Assembly (NCBI RefSeq): GCF_012926505.1
Contig: NZ_JABBNT010000001.1
Location: 930,001 to 994,000, forward strand
Length of the DNA: 64,000 bases
Direction: 5' to 3'
DNA from: Pacificispira spongiicola
GTDB lineage: Bacteria > Pseudomonadota > Alphaproteobacteria > UBA8366 > Aestuariispiraceae
Shown: positions 1 through 8,513 of the stretch, in pieces
Numbering within the stretch: the stretch's first letter is position 1
Layout: each line of letters opens with the position of its first letter
Position numbers and translations under genes: made by a program
The notes under the pieces: generated by a model
The model's database searches: none
Seen by the model: only the letters and a program-made list of their open reading frames with translations
Told to the model about the DNA's origin: nothing

Positions 1-43
1 TCGCGAAGGCACCGGCCGCCGCAAGTGTACGGATACGATACAT
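1..43 (-). CDS. Start of a secreted protein, probably a solute-binding protein (partial)
   Basis: Only the first 14 codons are inside the window, reading leftward from an ATG at 43. The peptide begins MYRIRTLAAAGAFA, a basic start followed by an Ala-rich hydrophobic stretch as in a Sec signal peptide. A good ribosome binding site (GGGAGGAT on the minus strand) lies just upstream. The gene is divergent from the GntR regulator at 235 and borders an acid-sugar catabolic island, so a TRAP or ABC solute-binding protein for that substrate is a reasonable inference. The visible sequence cannot settle the family. Confidence 0.5.
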   Translation of the reverse strand, partial: MYRIRTLAAAGAFA

Positions 44-119
44 TTGATCCTCCCTAATGGAATTTTTATGTCGCGCAGTCTGTCCTTTGAATAATTTTCA
101 GTCAATCAATTTTACAACT

Positions 120-151
120 TTTTACCAACTGGTATGATGATTAATGGTACA
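120..151. promoter_or_regulatory. Candidate GntR operator in the divergent promoter region
   Basis: This 130-bp region separates a leftward secreted-protein gene from a rightward GntR gene. It contains TACCA-N2-TGGTA (123-134) running into TGATGATTAATGGTAC. The 15-mer CAACTGGTATGATGA at 126-140 recurs exactly at 4363-4377, in the second divergent promoter of the same island. FCD-type GntR proteins commonly bind short inverted repeats with TGGT/ACCA half-sites. The site call is inferred from position and recurrence. Confidence 0.55.
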
Positions 152-234
152 TTTCCGCGCGTGGACACTGGGCTATGGACCGCAAAGCCAGCGCCGCCTA
201 TGCTTTTCGGCCAACTTCGTATCGATTGAACGCC

Positions 235-1011
235 ATGAATAAAGAAGATCAGACAGCCTGGCCGGCAGGCCTTTCCTTCGCCGACATGCAACAAAGCAAG
301 GCGGAGCGGCTATCCGATCGGGTATATGAAAATCTTTTTCACGCCATCGTTTCCGGCATGATTCCAACCGGAACGCGCCTTCCGTCGGAAAACGCACTTG
401 CCGGGGAATTCGATGTTTCCCGCCCGGTTCTACGAGAAGCTCTGGACAAGCTTCGGATCGAAGGGTTGATCTATTCCGTTCGCGGATCCGGCAATTACGT
501 CCAGAACGCCAGCATCGACGAGACGCAGGTCAGCGACCCCAGCGACGACGCGGACCGGGAGGCGATGGAACGTGTCGGCGAGTTTCTGAATGGCCTGGAG
601 CTACGCTTGATCGTCGAACCGCAAGCGGCGTATTTGGCCGCCATGCGCCGTGGCCCGCGCGATCTGGAACGAATGCGCGCCGCCCTGGACCGGTATGACG
701 AGGCACTCGCCACCAACGCGATCCTGCATTATCACGATTATGCTTTTCATGAGGCCATCGCGACCGCGACCGGGAATCCGCGGATTGTCGAAACGTTGAA
801 ATCTCTGGAATACGACGTTTCCCGCTCCGTGAACCTGATGCGGCTTCTGGTGAAGTACCAACCTCTTGTTCGCGCCGAGATCGTCAAGGAAGAGCACCGG
901 GAAATCTATCGTCATATTGAGGCGGGCGCCGCCAACCGCGCCAAACGGGCGATGCGCCGCCACATCGAACATGCGCGCATGAGAACGATGAACGGCACGC
1001 CAACAATCTGA
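235..1011 (+). CDS. FadR-family (FCD) GntR transcriptional regulator
   Basis: The protein has an N-terminal winged helix (ERLSDRVYENLFHAIVSGMI, then LPSENALAGEFDVSRPVLREAL) and a C-terminal all-helical FCD ligand-binding domain with spaced His residues (HDYAFHEAI, EEHREIYRHIE, HIEHAR) that usually hold a metal near the effector site. An in-frame ATG at 175 would add 20 residues that do not resemble the family. The ATG at 235 is used here, and 286 is also possible; none has a strong ribosome binding site. It is divergent from the partial secreted protein and sits beside a candidate operator. It probably senses an organic or sugar acid and controls this island. Confidence 0.85.
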   Translation: MNKEDQTAWPAGLSFADMQQSKAERLSDRVYENLFHAIVSGMIPTGTRLPSENALAGEFDVSRPVLREALDKLRIEGLIYSVRGSGNYVQNASIDETQVSDPSDDADREAMERVGEFLNGLELRLIVEPQAAYLAAMRRGPRDLERMRAALDRYDEALATNAILHYHDYAFHEAIATATGNPRIVETLKSLEYDVSRSVNLMRLLVKYQPLVRAEIVKEEHREIYRHIEAGAANRAKRAMRRHIEHARMRTMNGTPTI

Positions 1012-1061
1012 CGGGCCGCTCGTTTGTTCCGACGTCTGCCGCGCCGCACGGGCCGAATGGA

Positions 1062-2519
1062 TCACCCGTGCTTCAACACCACCGTCTTGATCGTGGTGAA
1101 GCTGATCATGCCCTCGAAAGCCTTTTCCCGACCGTAACCGGACCGCTTCATGCCACCGAAGGGTAGTTCGATCCCGCCGCCAGCGCCGTAGTTGTTGATG
1201 AAGACCTGACCGGATTCGATCGCGTTGGCGCATCGCATCTGCCGCCCGCCGTCGCGCGTCCAAACCGCAGCCGTCAGGCCATACGGCGTCGCATTGGCCA
1301 GCCGGATCGCATCGGCTTCGTCTTCGAACGGAAAGGCAGCAAGAACGGGTCCGAAAACCTCGTCCTGGGCCAACCGGCTTTCCGGGGCCGCGCCGTCCAG
1401 CAGCATCGGCGGATAATAAAATCCGCCGCTCGGCGCTTGCTCGTCCAATTGTGCCCGCGCCACGACGCGCGCGCCATCGGCGAGGGCGGCATCGACCAGT
1501 GAATTGACCCGCGCGAGCTGCTTCGCGCTGATGATCGGACCGCAATCCAGATCCTTCGCGCCATCCCCCGTTTTCAGGGAGGCGAAGCGTTCCGCCAACC
1601 GGGCCACGACGTCGTCGTAAATCGACTTTTCGATCAACACACGGCTTCCGGCGGCGCAGGTCTGTCCGGCATTCTGAACAATCGCATTCACGACAACCGG
1701 CAGGGCCTCGTCCAGATCCGCATCGGCGAAAATCACCTGGGGCGACTTGCCGCCCAATTCCAGCGTCACGGGAACATGATTGACCGCCGCCGCCTGCGCC
1801 ACGGAAGTCCCGGTCTGCGGCGAGCCGGTGAAGGAAATATGGTTGATGCCCGGATGCGACGCCAAGGCCGCGCCGGCCTCCATCCCGAGGCCGCAGACGA
1901 TATTCAGCGCCCCCGCCGGAAGTCCGGCTTCCAGCGCCAATTCGCTCATGCGAAGGGGCGTCAGGCAAGCATCTTCCGCGGGCTTCACCACGCAGGCATT
2001 GCCCGCCGCCAGCGCACCGCCGATGGACCGTCCATAAATCTGCGCCGGATAGTTCCAGGGGATGATATGGCCGGTCACGCCATGCGGCACGCGCAGCGCC
2101 ATGACCGTCATGCCCGGCGTATAGGGGATCGTTTCCCCATGCAACTTGTCGGCGGCCGTGCCGTAATATTCGAAATACCGGGCCGCCGCCGTGATATCTG
2201 CCCGCGCCTGCTTCAGCGGCTTGCCGGTATCACGGGATTCCAACGATACGAGTTCGTCGAAATTATCCATCACAAGCGCGGACAGCCGTATCAGGATGCG
2301 ACCGCGCTCCAATGCCGATTTCGCCCCCCACTCGCCTTCGAACGCCTTACGCGCGGCGGCGACGGCCGCGTCTACGTCGGCCTTGGTCCCGCGCGGCAGA
2401 CGCGCGAAACCGTCACCGGTCGACGGATCCAGAACGTCGATGCCGCCGTCATTCGCACGGTCGACAATTTTACCGTCAATAAGGTGGCCCATCGCCATTA
2501 CAGGGGTATCGTCCAGCAT
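1062..2519 (-). CDS. NAD(P)-dependent aldehyde dehydrogenase
   Basis: At 485 residues this is a full-length ALDH-superfamily enzyme oxidising an aldehyde to an acid. Visible landmarks are the cofactor/transition-state motif PWNYP (Asn156), the nucleotide-binding FTGSPQTG, the general base in LELGGKSP (Glu254) and the catalytic cysteine in GQTCAAGSR (Cys288). It resembles betaine-aldehyde and gamma-aminobutyraldehyde-type dehydrogenases, but substrate specificity cannot be read from sequence. It is the last gene of a leftward run apnO-like, GntR, ALDH, so it likely serves the same sugar-acid pathway, for example oxidising an upstream sugar aldehyde or glycolaldehyde. That role is inference. 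Confidence 0.92.
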   Translation of the reverse strand: MLDDTPVMAMGHLIDGKIVDRANDGGIDVLDPSTGDGFARLPRGTKADVDAAVAAARKAFEGEWGAKSALERGRILIRLSALVMDNFDELVSLESRDTGKPLKQARADITAAARYFEYYGTAADKLHGETIPYTPGMTVMALRVPHGVTGHIIPWNYPAQIYGRSIGGALAAGNACVVKPAEDACLTPLRMSELALEAGLPAGALNIVCGLGMEAGAALASHPGINHISFTGSPQTGTSVAQAAAVNHVPVTLELGGKSPQVIFADADLDEALPVVVNAIVQNAGQTCAAGSRVLIEKSIYDDVVARLAERFASLKTGDGAKDLDCGPIISAKQLARVNSLVDAALADGARVVARAQLDEQAPSGGFYYPPMLLDGAAPESRLAQDEVFGPVLAAFPFEDEADAIRLANATPYGLTAAVWTRDGGRQMRCANAIESGQVFINNYGAGGGIELPFGGMKRSGYGREKAFEGMISFTTIKTVVLKHG

Positions 2520-2648
2520 CGTTTCCAGCCCTTCGTTTCGCGTATCGGACGCCGCTCTCGAACGTCTCTCGGATTATGCTTCATCTGCGGGCAACCCTAG
2601 TCGGGTTCTCGCCACATCTGCCGATGAGTAAATTGATTTTACTAATTG

Positions 2649-3383
2649 TCAATTATCGTCACGATGTCGATACAATGTATCCGACCGATCCAGATGGGCA
2701 CCCATCGCAGCCGCCGCCCCTTCCGGATCGCCAGCCGCCAGATTGTCCACAATGATCCCGTGCTCCACGAGGGTTTTTTCTTCGCCGCCCGTCCACAACA
2801 GTAATTCCGCATGGTACTGGAATAACCAATCCAGCAAGGCGACGCTGACCGCCGCGAAAATGGGATTCCCTGAAAGCTCGGCGATTTTGCGGTGAAACGC
2901 CATATCCGCGGCGATGAAGGCAGTCGCATCCCCCAGTGCCGCACGCTGGGTATCCACCAGATCACGCAGGATGCCGATATCCTCCGGCCGAACACGAGTC
3001 GCCGCAATACGAACCATGCCTATTTCGAAAAAGCGGCGCGCTTCCTTCAGATGTTCGAGGTTTTCCGGCGACGACGACAACAACATCCGGGCGACTTCGT
3101 CGATCTGCCGCATGGCGGTATCGGCGGTCAACGGCAGAACCCTGGCGCGTTCGCCATGGGAAATGCTGATAAACCCCATGGTTTCCAAAGTCTGCAACGC
3201 TTCCCGAACCGCCGGGCGGCCGACCCCGAAACGTTCCATGAGATCGCGTTCCGACGGCATCGCCTCCCCAGGCGCGATCTCACCGCCGCGGATCATGCCC
3301 ATCAACTTTTCAAGAACAAGGTCGGAAAGCTTCCGCCGCACGACCTTGTCACCGGCTAGGTCCAGCGCCTCTCGTCTCGTCAT
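2649..3383 (-). CDS. FadR-family (FCD) GntR transcriptional regulator, second in the island
   Basis: The protein has a winged-helix N-terminus (KLSDLVLEKLMGMIRGGEI, MPSERDLMERFGVGRPAVREAL) and an FCD effector domain (MAFHRKIAELSGNPIF and a C-terminal HLDRSDTLYRH). The upstream reading frame extends to a GTG at 3440, but the ATG at 3383 has a clear AAAGGGA ribosome binding site and starts at MTRREALD, giving 244 residues. It lies between the ApnO-like gene and the ALDH gene in one leftward unit. It probably regulates the divergent promoter at 4313-4440, where a candidate operator is visible. Confidence 0.88.
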   Translation of the reverse strand: MTRREALDLAGDKVVRRKLSDLVLEKLMGMIRGGEIAPGEAMPSERDLMERFGVGRPAVREALQTLETMGFISISHGERARVLPLTADTAMRQIDEVARMLLSSSPENLEHLKEARRFFEIGMVRIAATRVRPEDIGILRDLVDTQRAALGDATAFIAADMAFHRKIAELSGNPIFAAVSVALLDWLFQYHAELLLWTGGEEKTLVEHGIIVDNLAAGDPEGAAAAMGAHLDRSDTLYRHRDDN

Positions 3384-3487
3384 ACCGTTCCCTTTGTTTG
3401 TGGATACCGACAATTCGCATCGGTACCCCACCCCCGTCACAATGGAACGCGATTCTCGTTCACTTGCCGACCGCCGTTATCCGAAGA

Positions 3488-4312
3488 TCACGTGATCGCG
3501 CGAATACTTTCGGCGATTTCCGCGTGTTCGAACACACCTTTCCAATCGTCGCGCAGCAACCGGCGTTTGCCGTTTTCAATGGCGCGATTGCAGGCATCCG
3601 AAAAGGCCCCCTGCACCTCGCCCATCACAACGGCACCCAGAATATTCATATGGCCCAGCAGGAAGTCGCGCGCGGCCACCGGGTCCACACCCCGGGCGAC
3701 CACGTCGTCCATGGCCTCCCGCATCGCGACGAGAAGGGTGGCGCAAACCGTCTCGGACAGACCGGGCTCCAGCAACGCCATTTGATCCACCGTCACGCGG
3801 TGTACCCGCAAGATCGGTCGGAAAATCGTCTTGGCGACGGCCTCGCCAATATCGAAATGCTCTTCCGGACCCTGCATAAGGGCGCTGACGATGGATTGCT
3901 TCGCGGCGATACCGCCGAAGAAATCGCGCTTCGCGGCTTCCTCCGTTTCGTCATTGAAAATCGGCGGATGGCAGGGATGCGACACGAAATAGGTCACATC
4001 ATCGCGTTCCGGCAAGTGACCGGCAAACGGCGCCGCCGCATCCAGCGCCATCACGATGGTGCCCGGCGCAACCAGCGGGACAACCTTTGCCGAAATCGCC
4101 TTGATCGCGTTATCCGGCACAGCAAGGATGACGACACCGGCCCCATCCACTGCTTCTTCCATATCGACGCAATCGACATCCACTGCGTCTTTCAGGCGCT
4201 GACGGCCGGCTTCACTGATTTCGACATGCGCCACATCATACGCCGACCCTTTCAGGTTCGTGGCGAGACGCACGCCCATTTTTCCACCGGCACCAAGCAA
4301 AGCGATTTTCAT
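3488..4312 (-). CDS. apnO: ApnO-like NAD-dependent oxidoreductase, probable D-apionate oxidoisomerase
   Basis: At 274 residues it has an N-terminal Rossmann motif GAGGKMG (residues 7-13) and a helical C-terminal half typical of phosphogluconate-dehydrogenase-like enzymes (VDQMALLEPGLSETVCATL). In the published D-apiose/D-apionate work, enzymes of this type oxidise and isomerise D-apionate to 3-oxo-isoapionate. The match rests on this architecture plus its neighbours: a RuBisCO-like protein and a DUF1537 kinase diverge from it, the two enzymes that complete that route. Another branched or C4 acid sugar is possible. The start ATG at 4312 is preceded by an AGGAGG-type site. Confidence 0.6.
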   Translation of the reverse strand: MKIALLGAGGKMGVRLATNLKGSAYDVAHVEISEAGRQRLKDAVDVDCVDMEEAVDGAGVVILAVPDNAIKAISAKVVPLVAPGTIVMALDAAAPFAGHLPERDDVTYFVSHPCHPPIFNDETEEAAKRDFFGGIAAKQSIVSALMQGPEEHFDIGEAVAKTIFRPILRVHRVTVDQMALLEPGLSETVCATLLVAMREAMDDVVARGVDPVAARDFLLGHMNILGAVVMGEVQGAFSDACNRAIENGKRRLLRDDWKGVFEHAEIAESIRAIT

Positions 4313-4349
4313 TGGGTTCCTCCTGTATTGCCCGGATTATTTCGAATAA

Positions 4350-4385
4350 CCCATCATGTTGTCAACTGGTATGATGACATGATAT
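4350..4385. promoter_or_regulatory. Candidate operator in the apnO/oiaX divergent promoter
   Basis: The 128-bp gap between the leftward apnO-like gene and the rightward RuBisCO-like gene contains nested inverted repeats. ATCATG (4353-4358) pairs with CATGAT (4378-4383), and TGTCA (4360-4364) pairs with TGACA (4375-4379). The core CAACTGGTATGATGA at 4363-4377 is identical to 126-140. This is good evidence for one regulator acting on both promoter regions; which of the two GntR proteins binds is not shown by the sequence. Confidence 0.6.
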
Positions 4386-4440
4386 TCAATCAACGATGAA
4401 TAGCGGCGGGGCCTTCACTATCCCGCAGGGGAAACCGGAC

Positions 4441-5697
4441 ATGGAACGGCTGCAAGCCAGATACGAGATTGAGACGCCACTCAGCCTGGAACGTGCGGCA
4501 GAAGTGATTGCCGGGGAGCAATCCTGCGGCACGTTTATGCGACTGCCGGGTGAAACCGATGTCTTGAGGGACCGGGCCGGGGCCCGGATCGAGTCGCTGG
4601 TCGAAACGGGGCAATCAGACCACCCCTCCTTGCCCTGCCGCCTTTCCGGGGATGTCTATCGCCGTGGAGAAGTGGTGCTTTCCTGGCCGTTGGACAATTT
4701 CGGTCCCTCATTGACCAATACCCTCGCGACGGTTGCCGGAAACCTTTTCGAATTGGCGGAAGTTTCGGCGATCCGCCTTCTGGACATCGTCTTCCCGCAA
4801 AGCTTCGCGAATGCCTACCCCGGCCCCGCCTTCGGCATTTCCGGTACACGACGATTGGCGGGCGTCGTGGATCGCCCCATGATCGGCACGATCATCAAGC
4901 CAAGCGTCGGCTATTCTCCCGAGGAAACCGCCCAGATCGTCAACCGGTTGGTGGATGGGGGCATCGACTTCATCAAGGACGACGAACTTCAAGCAAACGG
5001 ACCGCATTGTCCGTTGTTCGCGCGGATCGATGCCGTCATGGACGTCATCAACCGTTACGCCGACCGAACCGGCCGCAAGCCGATGGTCGCCTTCAACATT
5101 ACCGGTGAAGTCGACGAAATGCGGCGCGCCGCGGACCATGTAAGCGCCGTCGGCGGGACTTGCGTGATGGTCAGCCTGCATTCCGTCGGTTTGGCGGGAT
5201 TGGGTGCCCTTCGGCGTCATGCCAATCTGCCGATCCATGCACACCGCAACGGCTGGGGCCTATTTTCCCGGTCCCCGGATATCGGGATCACCTATCCGGC
5301 TTGGCAGAAGTTTTGGCGCTTGGCCGGTGCGGACCATCTGCATGTAAACGGTATCGCGAACAAGTTTACCGAAACCGACGCATCGGTCATCGCTTCCGCA
5401 CAGTCCGTCGTCTCGCCGCTTTTCGCACAGGGGCCGGGATATGAAGCACTACCCGTTTTTTCGTCCGGACAGACGGCGGTGCAAATGGAACCGACCTTCC
5501 ACGCCGTCGGATCGGGGGATTTCCTGTTCTGCGCGGGTGGCGGCATCATGGGGCATCCCGATGGTATCGAAGGCGGGGTCATGAGTCTGCGTCAGGCTGC
5601 CGACGCCGCGATGCAGGGTATCCCCCTCGACCGCTACGCCGAAGATCATCGCGCCCTGGCCGCGGCCCTAAATCAGTTTGCGAGCAAGCGCATATGA
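4441..5697 (+). CDS. oiaX: RuBisCO-like protein, probable 3-oxo-isoapionate-4-phosphate transcarboxylase/hydrolase
   Basis: This is a 418-residue RuBisCO large-chain homologue that should not fix CO2 (form IV). The carbamylated metal-binding motif is intact as FIKDDE, with Lys179, Asp181 and Glu182. The first phosphate-strand motif reads GTIIKPSVG, keeping the first active-site lysine (Lys153) but with Ser155 where RuBisCO has the second. HAHRNG gives His268 and Arg269, and a loop-6 lysine (Lys308) is present. The ATG at 4441 has an AGGGGA site; an upstream ATG at 4396 would add 15 residues. The stop overlaps the kinase start (ATGA). By family and context it likely splits 3-oxo-isoapionate 4-phosphate to 3-phosphoglycerate and glycolate; other RLP reactions are possible. 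Confidence 0.7.
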   Translation: MERLQARYEIETPLSLERAAEVIAGEQSCGTFMRLPGETDVLRDRAGARIESLVETGQSDHPSLPCRLSGDVYRRGEVVLSWPLDNFGPSLTNTLATVAGNLFELAEVSAIRLLDIVFPQSFANAYPGPAFGISGTRRLAGVVDRPMIGTIIKPSVGYSPEETAQIVNRLVDGGIDFIKDDELQANGPHCPLFARIDAVMDVINRYADRTGRKPMVAFNITGEVDEMRRAADHVSAVGGTCVMVSLHSVGLAGLGALRRHANLPIHAHRNGWGLFSRSPDIGITYPAWQKFWRLAGADHLHVNGIANKFTETDASVIASAQSVVSPLFAQGPGYEALPVFSSGQTAVQMEPTFHAVGSGDFLFCAGGGIMGHPDGIEGGVMSLRQAADAAMQGIPLDRYAEDHRALAAALNQFASKRI

Positions 5698-6998
5698 GAA
5701 AACCGCCGCTGATCGCCTATTACGGCGACGATTTTACCGGATCGACGGATGTGATGGAGGCCCTGAGCGCGAACGGCGTCGAAACCGTTCTCTTCACAAG
5801 AATACCGAGCGATGCGTTCCGGTCGCGATTTGCCTCTTGCCGGGCGGTCGGTTTGGCCGGCACGAGCCGCAGCAGATCGCCGGACTGGATGGATGCGGAA
5901 CTGCCCGCTATTTTCGATTGGCTCGCCGCGACGGGCGCACGCTTCCTGCATTACAAGGTCTGTTCGACATTCGACAGCGCGCCCCGGCGCGGCAATATCG
6001 GGCGCGCCGTCGAAATCGGCCGCCGTCAGTTTCGCCAAGATACCGTTCCGATCCTCGTCGGTGCGCCCCAATTACGACGCTATACCTTCGCCGGTCATCT
6101 TTTTGCCGCTTATCGGGGCAAAATCTACCGTATCGATCGCCATCCCGTTATGAGCCAACACCCGGCGACTCCGATGACGGAATCCGATTTGTTGCTGCAT
6201 CTGGCGGCACAGACGGACCTTGATTCAACCTTGATATGCGACGCGGACGAACCGGTGACGACGTCGGCCATGGTTCTTTTGGACGTTCGCGACGAAGCTA
6301 CCCAACACCGGGCAGGCGCATGGCTGGAACGGTTTGCGGAAAGACTGAAGGGCACCCCCGGACCGTTTATTGTTGGATCGTCCGGGGTCGAATACGCACT
6401 CTTGCCCAATTGGGCGGCTAACGGCGACGCCGCGCCCCGTCCAAGCTACCGCCCTCTCCCCACACAGCCCCGTATCGCCGTGGTGTCCGGGAGCTGTTCA
6501 CCGACAACGGCGCGCCAGATCGAAACAGCATCAAACTGCGGGTTTTCTTGCATTCCGGTTGATTACAAAGCGCTCGTCTCCGGAACGGGTGCCGAAGCCG
6601 CATATGAAAAGGCGATGATTGCGGCGGCGGCCGCTCTTTCCGACGGCCGCAGCACGATCGTCTACACCGCGCTCGGCCCGGCGGAAGCCCTCACCGAACC
6701 AGAGGCCGGAAACGACGATCGCGTGGGAAAAGCGTTGGGGCGGATGATCTCAACCCTACGCCTTCAACACGGATTGGATAGAATTGTCGTCGCCGGCGGC
6801 GATACATCCAGCCATGCCTTGGGAGAAATGGAGATCGGCGCCCTGACGCTGCGTCATCCGATAGCGGAAAGTCCCGGGTCGCCGGTCTGCTGCGCCCATC
6901 CTGACGGCACCGAGACGGAACCATTCGAATTGGTTCTAAAAGGCGGCCAAATCGGCGGCGACGACTATTTCATCCGAATGAGGGACGGAAACGTTTAG
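5694..6998 (+). CDS. oiaK: DUF1537 four-carbon-acid-sugar kinase family, probable 3-oxo-isoapionate kinase
   Basis: The 434-residue protein has both hallmark regions of the family: an N-terminal substrate domain starting YYGDDFTGSTD (residues 9-19) and a C-terminal ATP-binding domain with VVSGSCSPTTARQ and VVAGGDTSSHAL. These kinases phosphorylate oxidised acid sugars such as 3-oxo-tetronates and 3-oxo-isoapionate. Its start overlaps the stop of the RuBisCO-like gene by 4 bp, so the two are translationally coupled, which favours the 3-oxo-isoapionate kinase assignment. It ends 113 bp before a convergent gene; no obvious intrinsic terminator is visible between them. Confidence 0.75.
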   Translation: MRKPPLIAYYGDDFTGSTDVMEALSANGVETVLFTRIPSDAFRSRFASCRAVGLAGTSRSRSPDWMDAELPAIFDWLAATGARFLHYKVCSTFDSAPRRGNIGRAVEIGRRQFRQDTVPILVGAPQLRRYTFAGHLFAAYRGKIYRIDRHPVMSQHPATPMTESDLLLHLAAQTDLDSTLICDADEPVTTSAMVLLDVRDEATQHRAGAWLERFAERLKGTPGPFIVGSSGVEYALLPNWAANGDAAPRPSYRPLPTQPRIAVVSGSCSPTTARQIETASNCGFSCIPVDYKALVSGTGAEAAYEKAMIAAAAALSDGRSTIVYTALGPAEALTEPEAGNDDRVGKALGRMISTLRLQHGLDRIVVAGGDTSSHALGEMEIGALTLRHPIAESPGSPVCCAHPDGTETEPFELVLKGGQIGGDDYFIRMRDGNV

Positions 6999-7111
6999 CC
7001 GCTTTTCCAGGTCGCCTTAAAAAACACCGAATGCCCCAACGGCACGGCGCCGACACTCAACCGGCGCGCCCCGATTGGAAGACAGCCTTTCACATATCGG
7101 CAAATGCCTAG

Positions 7112-8485
7112 TCAGGCGCTCATCCGCAGCGGGGCCCGGTCCGGATTGGGCGCCTTGTGGAATTTCCCATCCTGCATGATCGCGACGATCCGGCTGGGGT
7201 CTTGCAGCATCTTCACGTCGGTCAGCGGGTCGCCGTCGACCAACAACATATCCGCCAGATACCCTTCCTTGATCTGTCCCAATTCGTTGCCCATGCCCAT
7301 GATCTGACCGCCGTAATAGGTCCCGGCCCGGATAGCGTCCATCGGGGAGAAACCGACCATGTCCACGAAATATTCCAGATCTTTCGCATTCGTGCCGTGC
7401 GGGGTCCAGGCGAAGCCATAATCGCCGCCGATCAGAACCCGAATCCCGCGTTTATGCATCTTCTGCATGCTGTCGATCGCGTGTTCCAATTCGCGCTCAT
7501 AGGCGTCGGTCAGGGGCGTGCCCGGCTTGATGCCGTATTCCGCGGCATTGCGTGCGGTATTGATCAACCAAGCGAGTCCGGGCGCGACGAAGTGTTTGTC
7601 CTTGTTCGCTTCCAGCATGTCCAAGGTCTGCTCGTCCGTATAGGACGCATGATAGATGATCTCGATCCCGTGCTTGATACAGCGTTGAACGGATTCCTTC
7701 GAACGGGCATGGGCCGCGACGCGGCGTCCGCGCATCTTCGCTTCGGAAACGGCGCAGGCGACTTCTTCCTCCGTGAACTGGTTTTCCTCGCCGCCCATTC
7801 CGGCGATTTCTTCCCCGGACAGGTTGATCTTGATCGTATCGACGCCCCATTTCATCAACTCGCGCACCTTGCGGCGGACGTCTTCGACACCGCAGACGAC
7901 GATGCCCAAGTTCAAGCCTTCATGCGGAATATGCGGCAGGCTGGCATCGCCCAACCCGCCGAGGGCCGTAATCTCCGGCCCCGCCGCCGTGTAGCGCGGT
8001 CCCGGCACCTTCCCGGACCGGATCGCGTCCCGGATCACGACGTCCAGACGCGGTTTCGCCGCCGCCGCGCCATATCCGGCGGTAAACCCGGCATCCAGCA
8101 CCGTTTTCGCCATATAGACGCAGTTCAGCATATGCTCTTCGATCGGCATCATCTGGATCGGGTTCACGCCCGGCGCGTTGTTCCAGCTGAGATGCAGATG
8201 CGCGTCGATCAATCCGGGCATCAGTGTCATGCCGCGACCATCGACCGTGTGCCGTCCGCTTGCGGAAGAGCCCCAGGACGATCCGCTGCCGAAGCTGCTG
8301 CCGTATCCGCTGCCGCCGCCCGACCGGGCGATCGTCTTGATCCGGTTCCCGGCAACCGTGACGTCGGCGGTAAAGGGCTGTTGGCCCGTTCCGTCCAGAA
8401 CACGCACATTCGTGAACACGATTTCAGGGGTCGTGCGCCCGTTGCCGGACGACCCGCCCCAACCGCCAAATCCAGATTCCGCCAT
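7112..8485 (-). CDS. Metal-dependent amidohydrolase family protein
   Basis: At 457 residues it has the amidohydrolase TIM-barrel landmarks: PGLIDAHLHLSW with the HxH metal pair, later HARSKE and YHASYTD histidines, and LIGGDYGFAW with a C-terminal Asp. It resembles the imidazolonepropionase/prolidase-like branch that hydrolyses cyclic or peptidic C-N bonds; the substrate is unknown. It is the last gene of the long leftward ABC-transporter operon. A Gly/Ser-rich insert (roughly residues 56-78, rich in SGYGSS and GSGSSWG) interrupts the N-terminal beta-sandwich, and the N-terminus is also Gly/Ser-rich, which is unusual for the family. The start has a GGGAG site. Confidence 0.85.
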   Translation of the reverse strand: MAESGFGGWGGSSGNGRTTPEIVFTNVRVLDGTGQQPFTADVTVAGNRIKTIARSGGGSGYGSSFGSGSSWGSSASGRHTVDGRGMTLMPGLIDAHLHLSWNNAPGVNPIQMMPIEEHMLNCVYMAKTVLDAGFTAGYGAAAAKPRLDVVIRDAIRSGKVPGPRYTAAGPEITALGGLGDASLPHIPHEGLNLGIVVCGVEDVRRKVRELMKWGVDTIKINLSGEEIAGMGGEENQFTEEEVACAVSEAKMRGRRVAAHARSKESVQRCIKHGIEIIYHASYTDEQTLDMLEANKDKHFVAPGLAWLINTARNAAEYGIKPGTPLTDAYERELEHAIDSMQKMHKRGIRVLIGGDYGFAWTPHGTNAKDLEYFVDMVGFSPMDAIRAGTYYGGQIMGMGNELGQIKEGYLADMLLVDGDPLTDVKMLQDPSRIVAIMQDGKFHKAPNPDRAPLRMSA

Positions 8486-8513
8486 GGTCGTTCTCCCTAT
8501 CGATGCCGCGAAT

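Noticed and set aside
601-1968. 455-codon leftward frame spanning the GntR and ALDH genes
   Set aside because: It overlaps both the GntR gene and, in another frame, the ALDH gene whose catalytic motifs are intact; no frameshift is needed to explain it.
6999-7111. Terminator between the convergent kinase and amidohydrolase genes
   Set aside because: There are short G+C-rich inverted pieces but no stem followed by a T-run on either strand.
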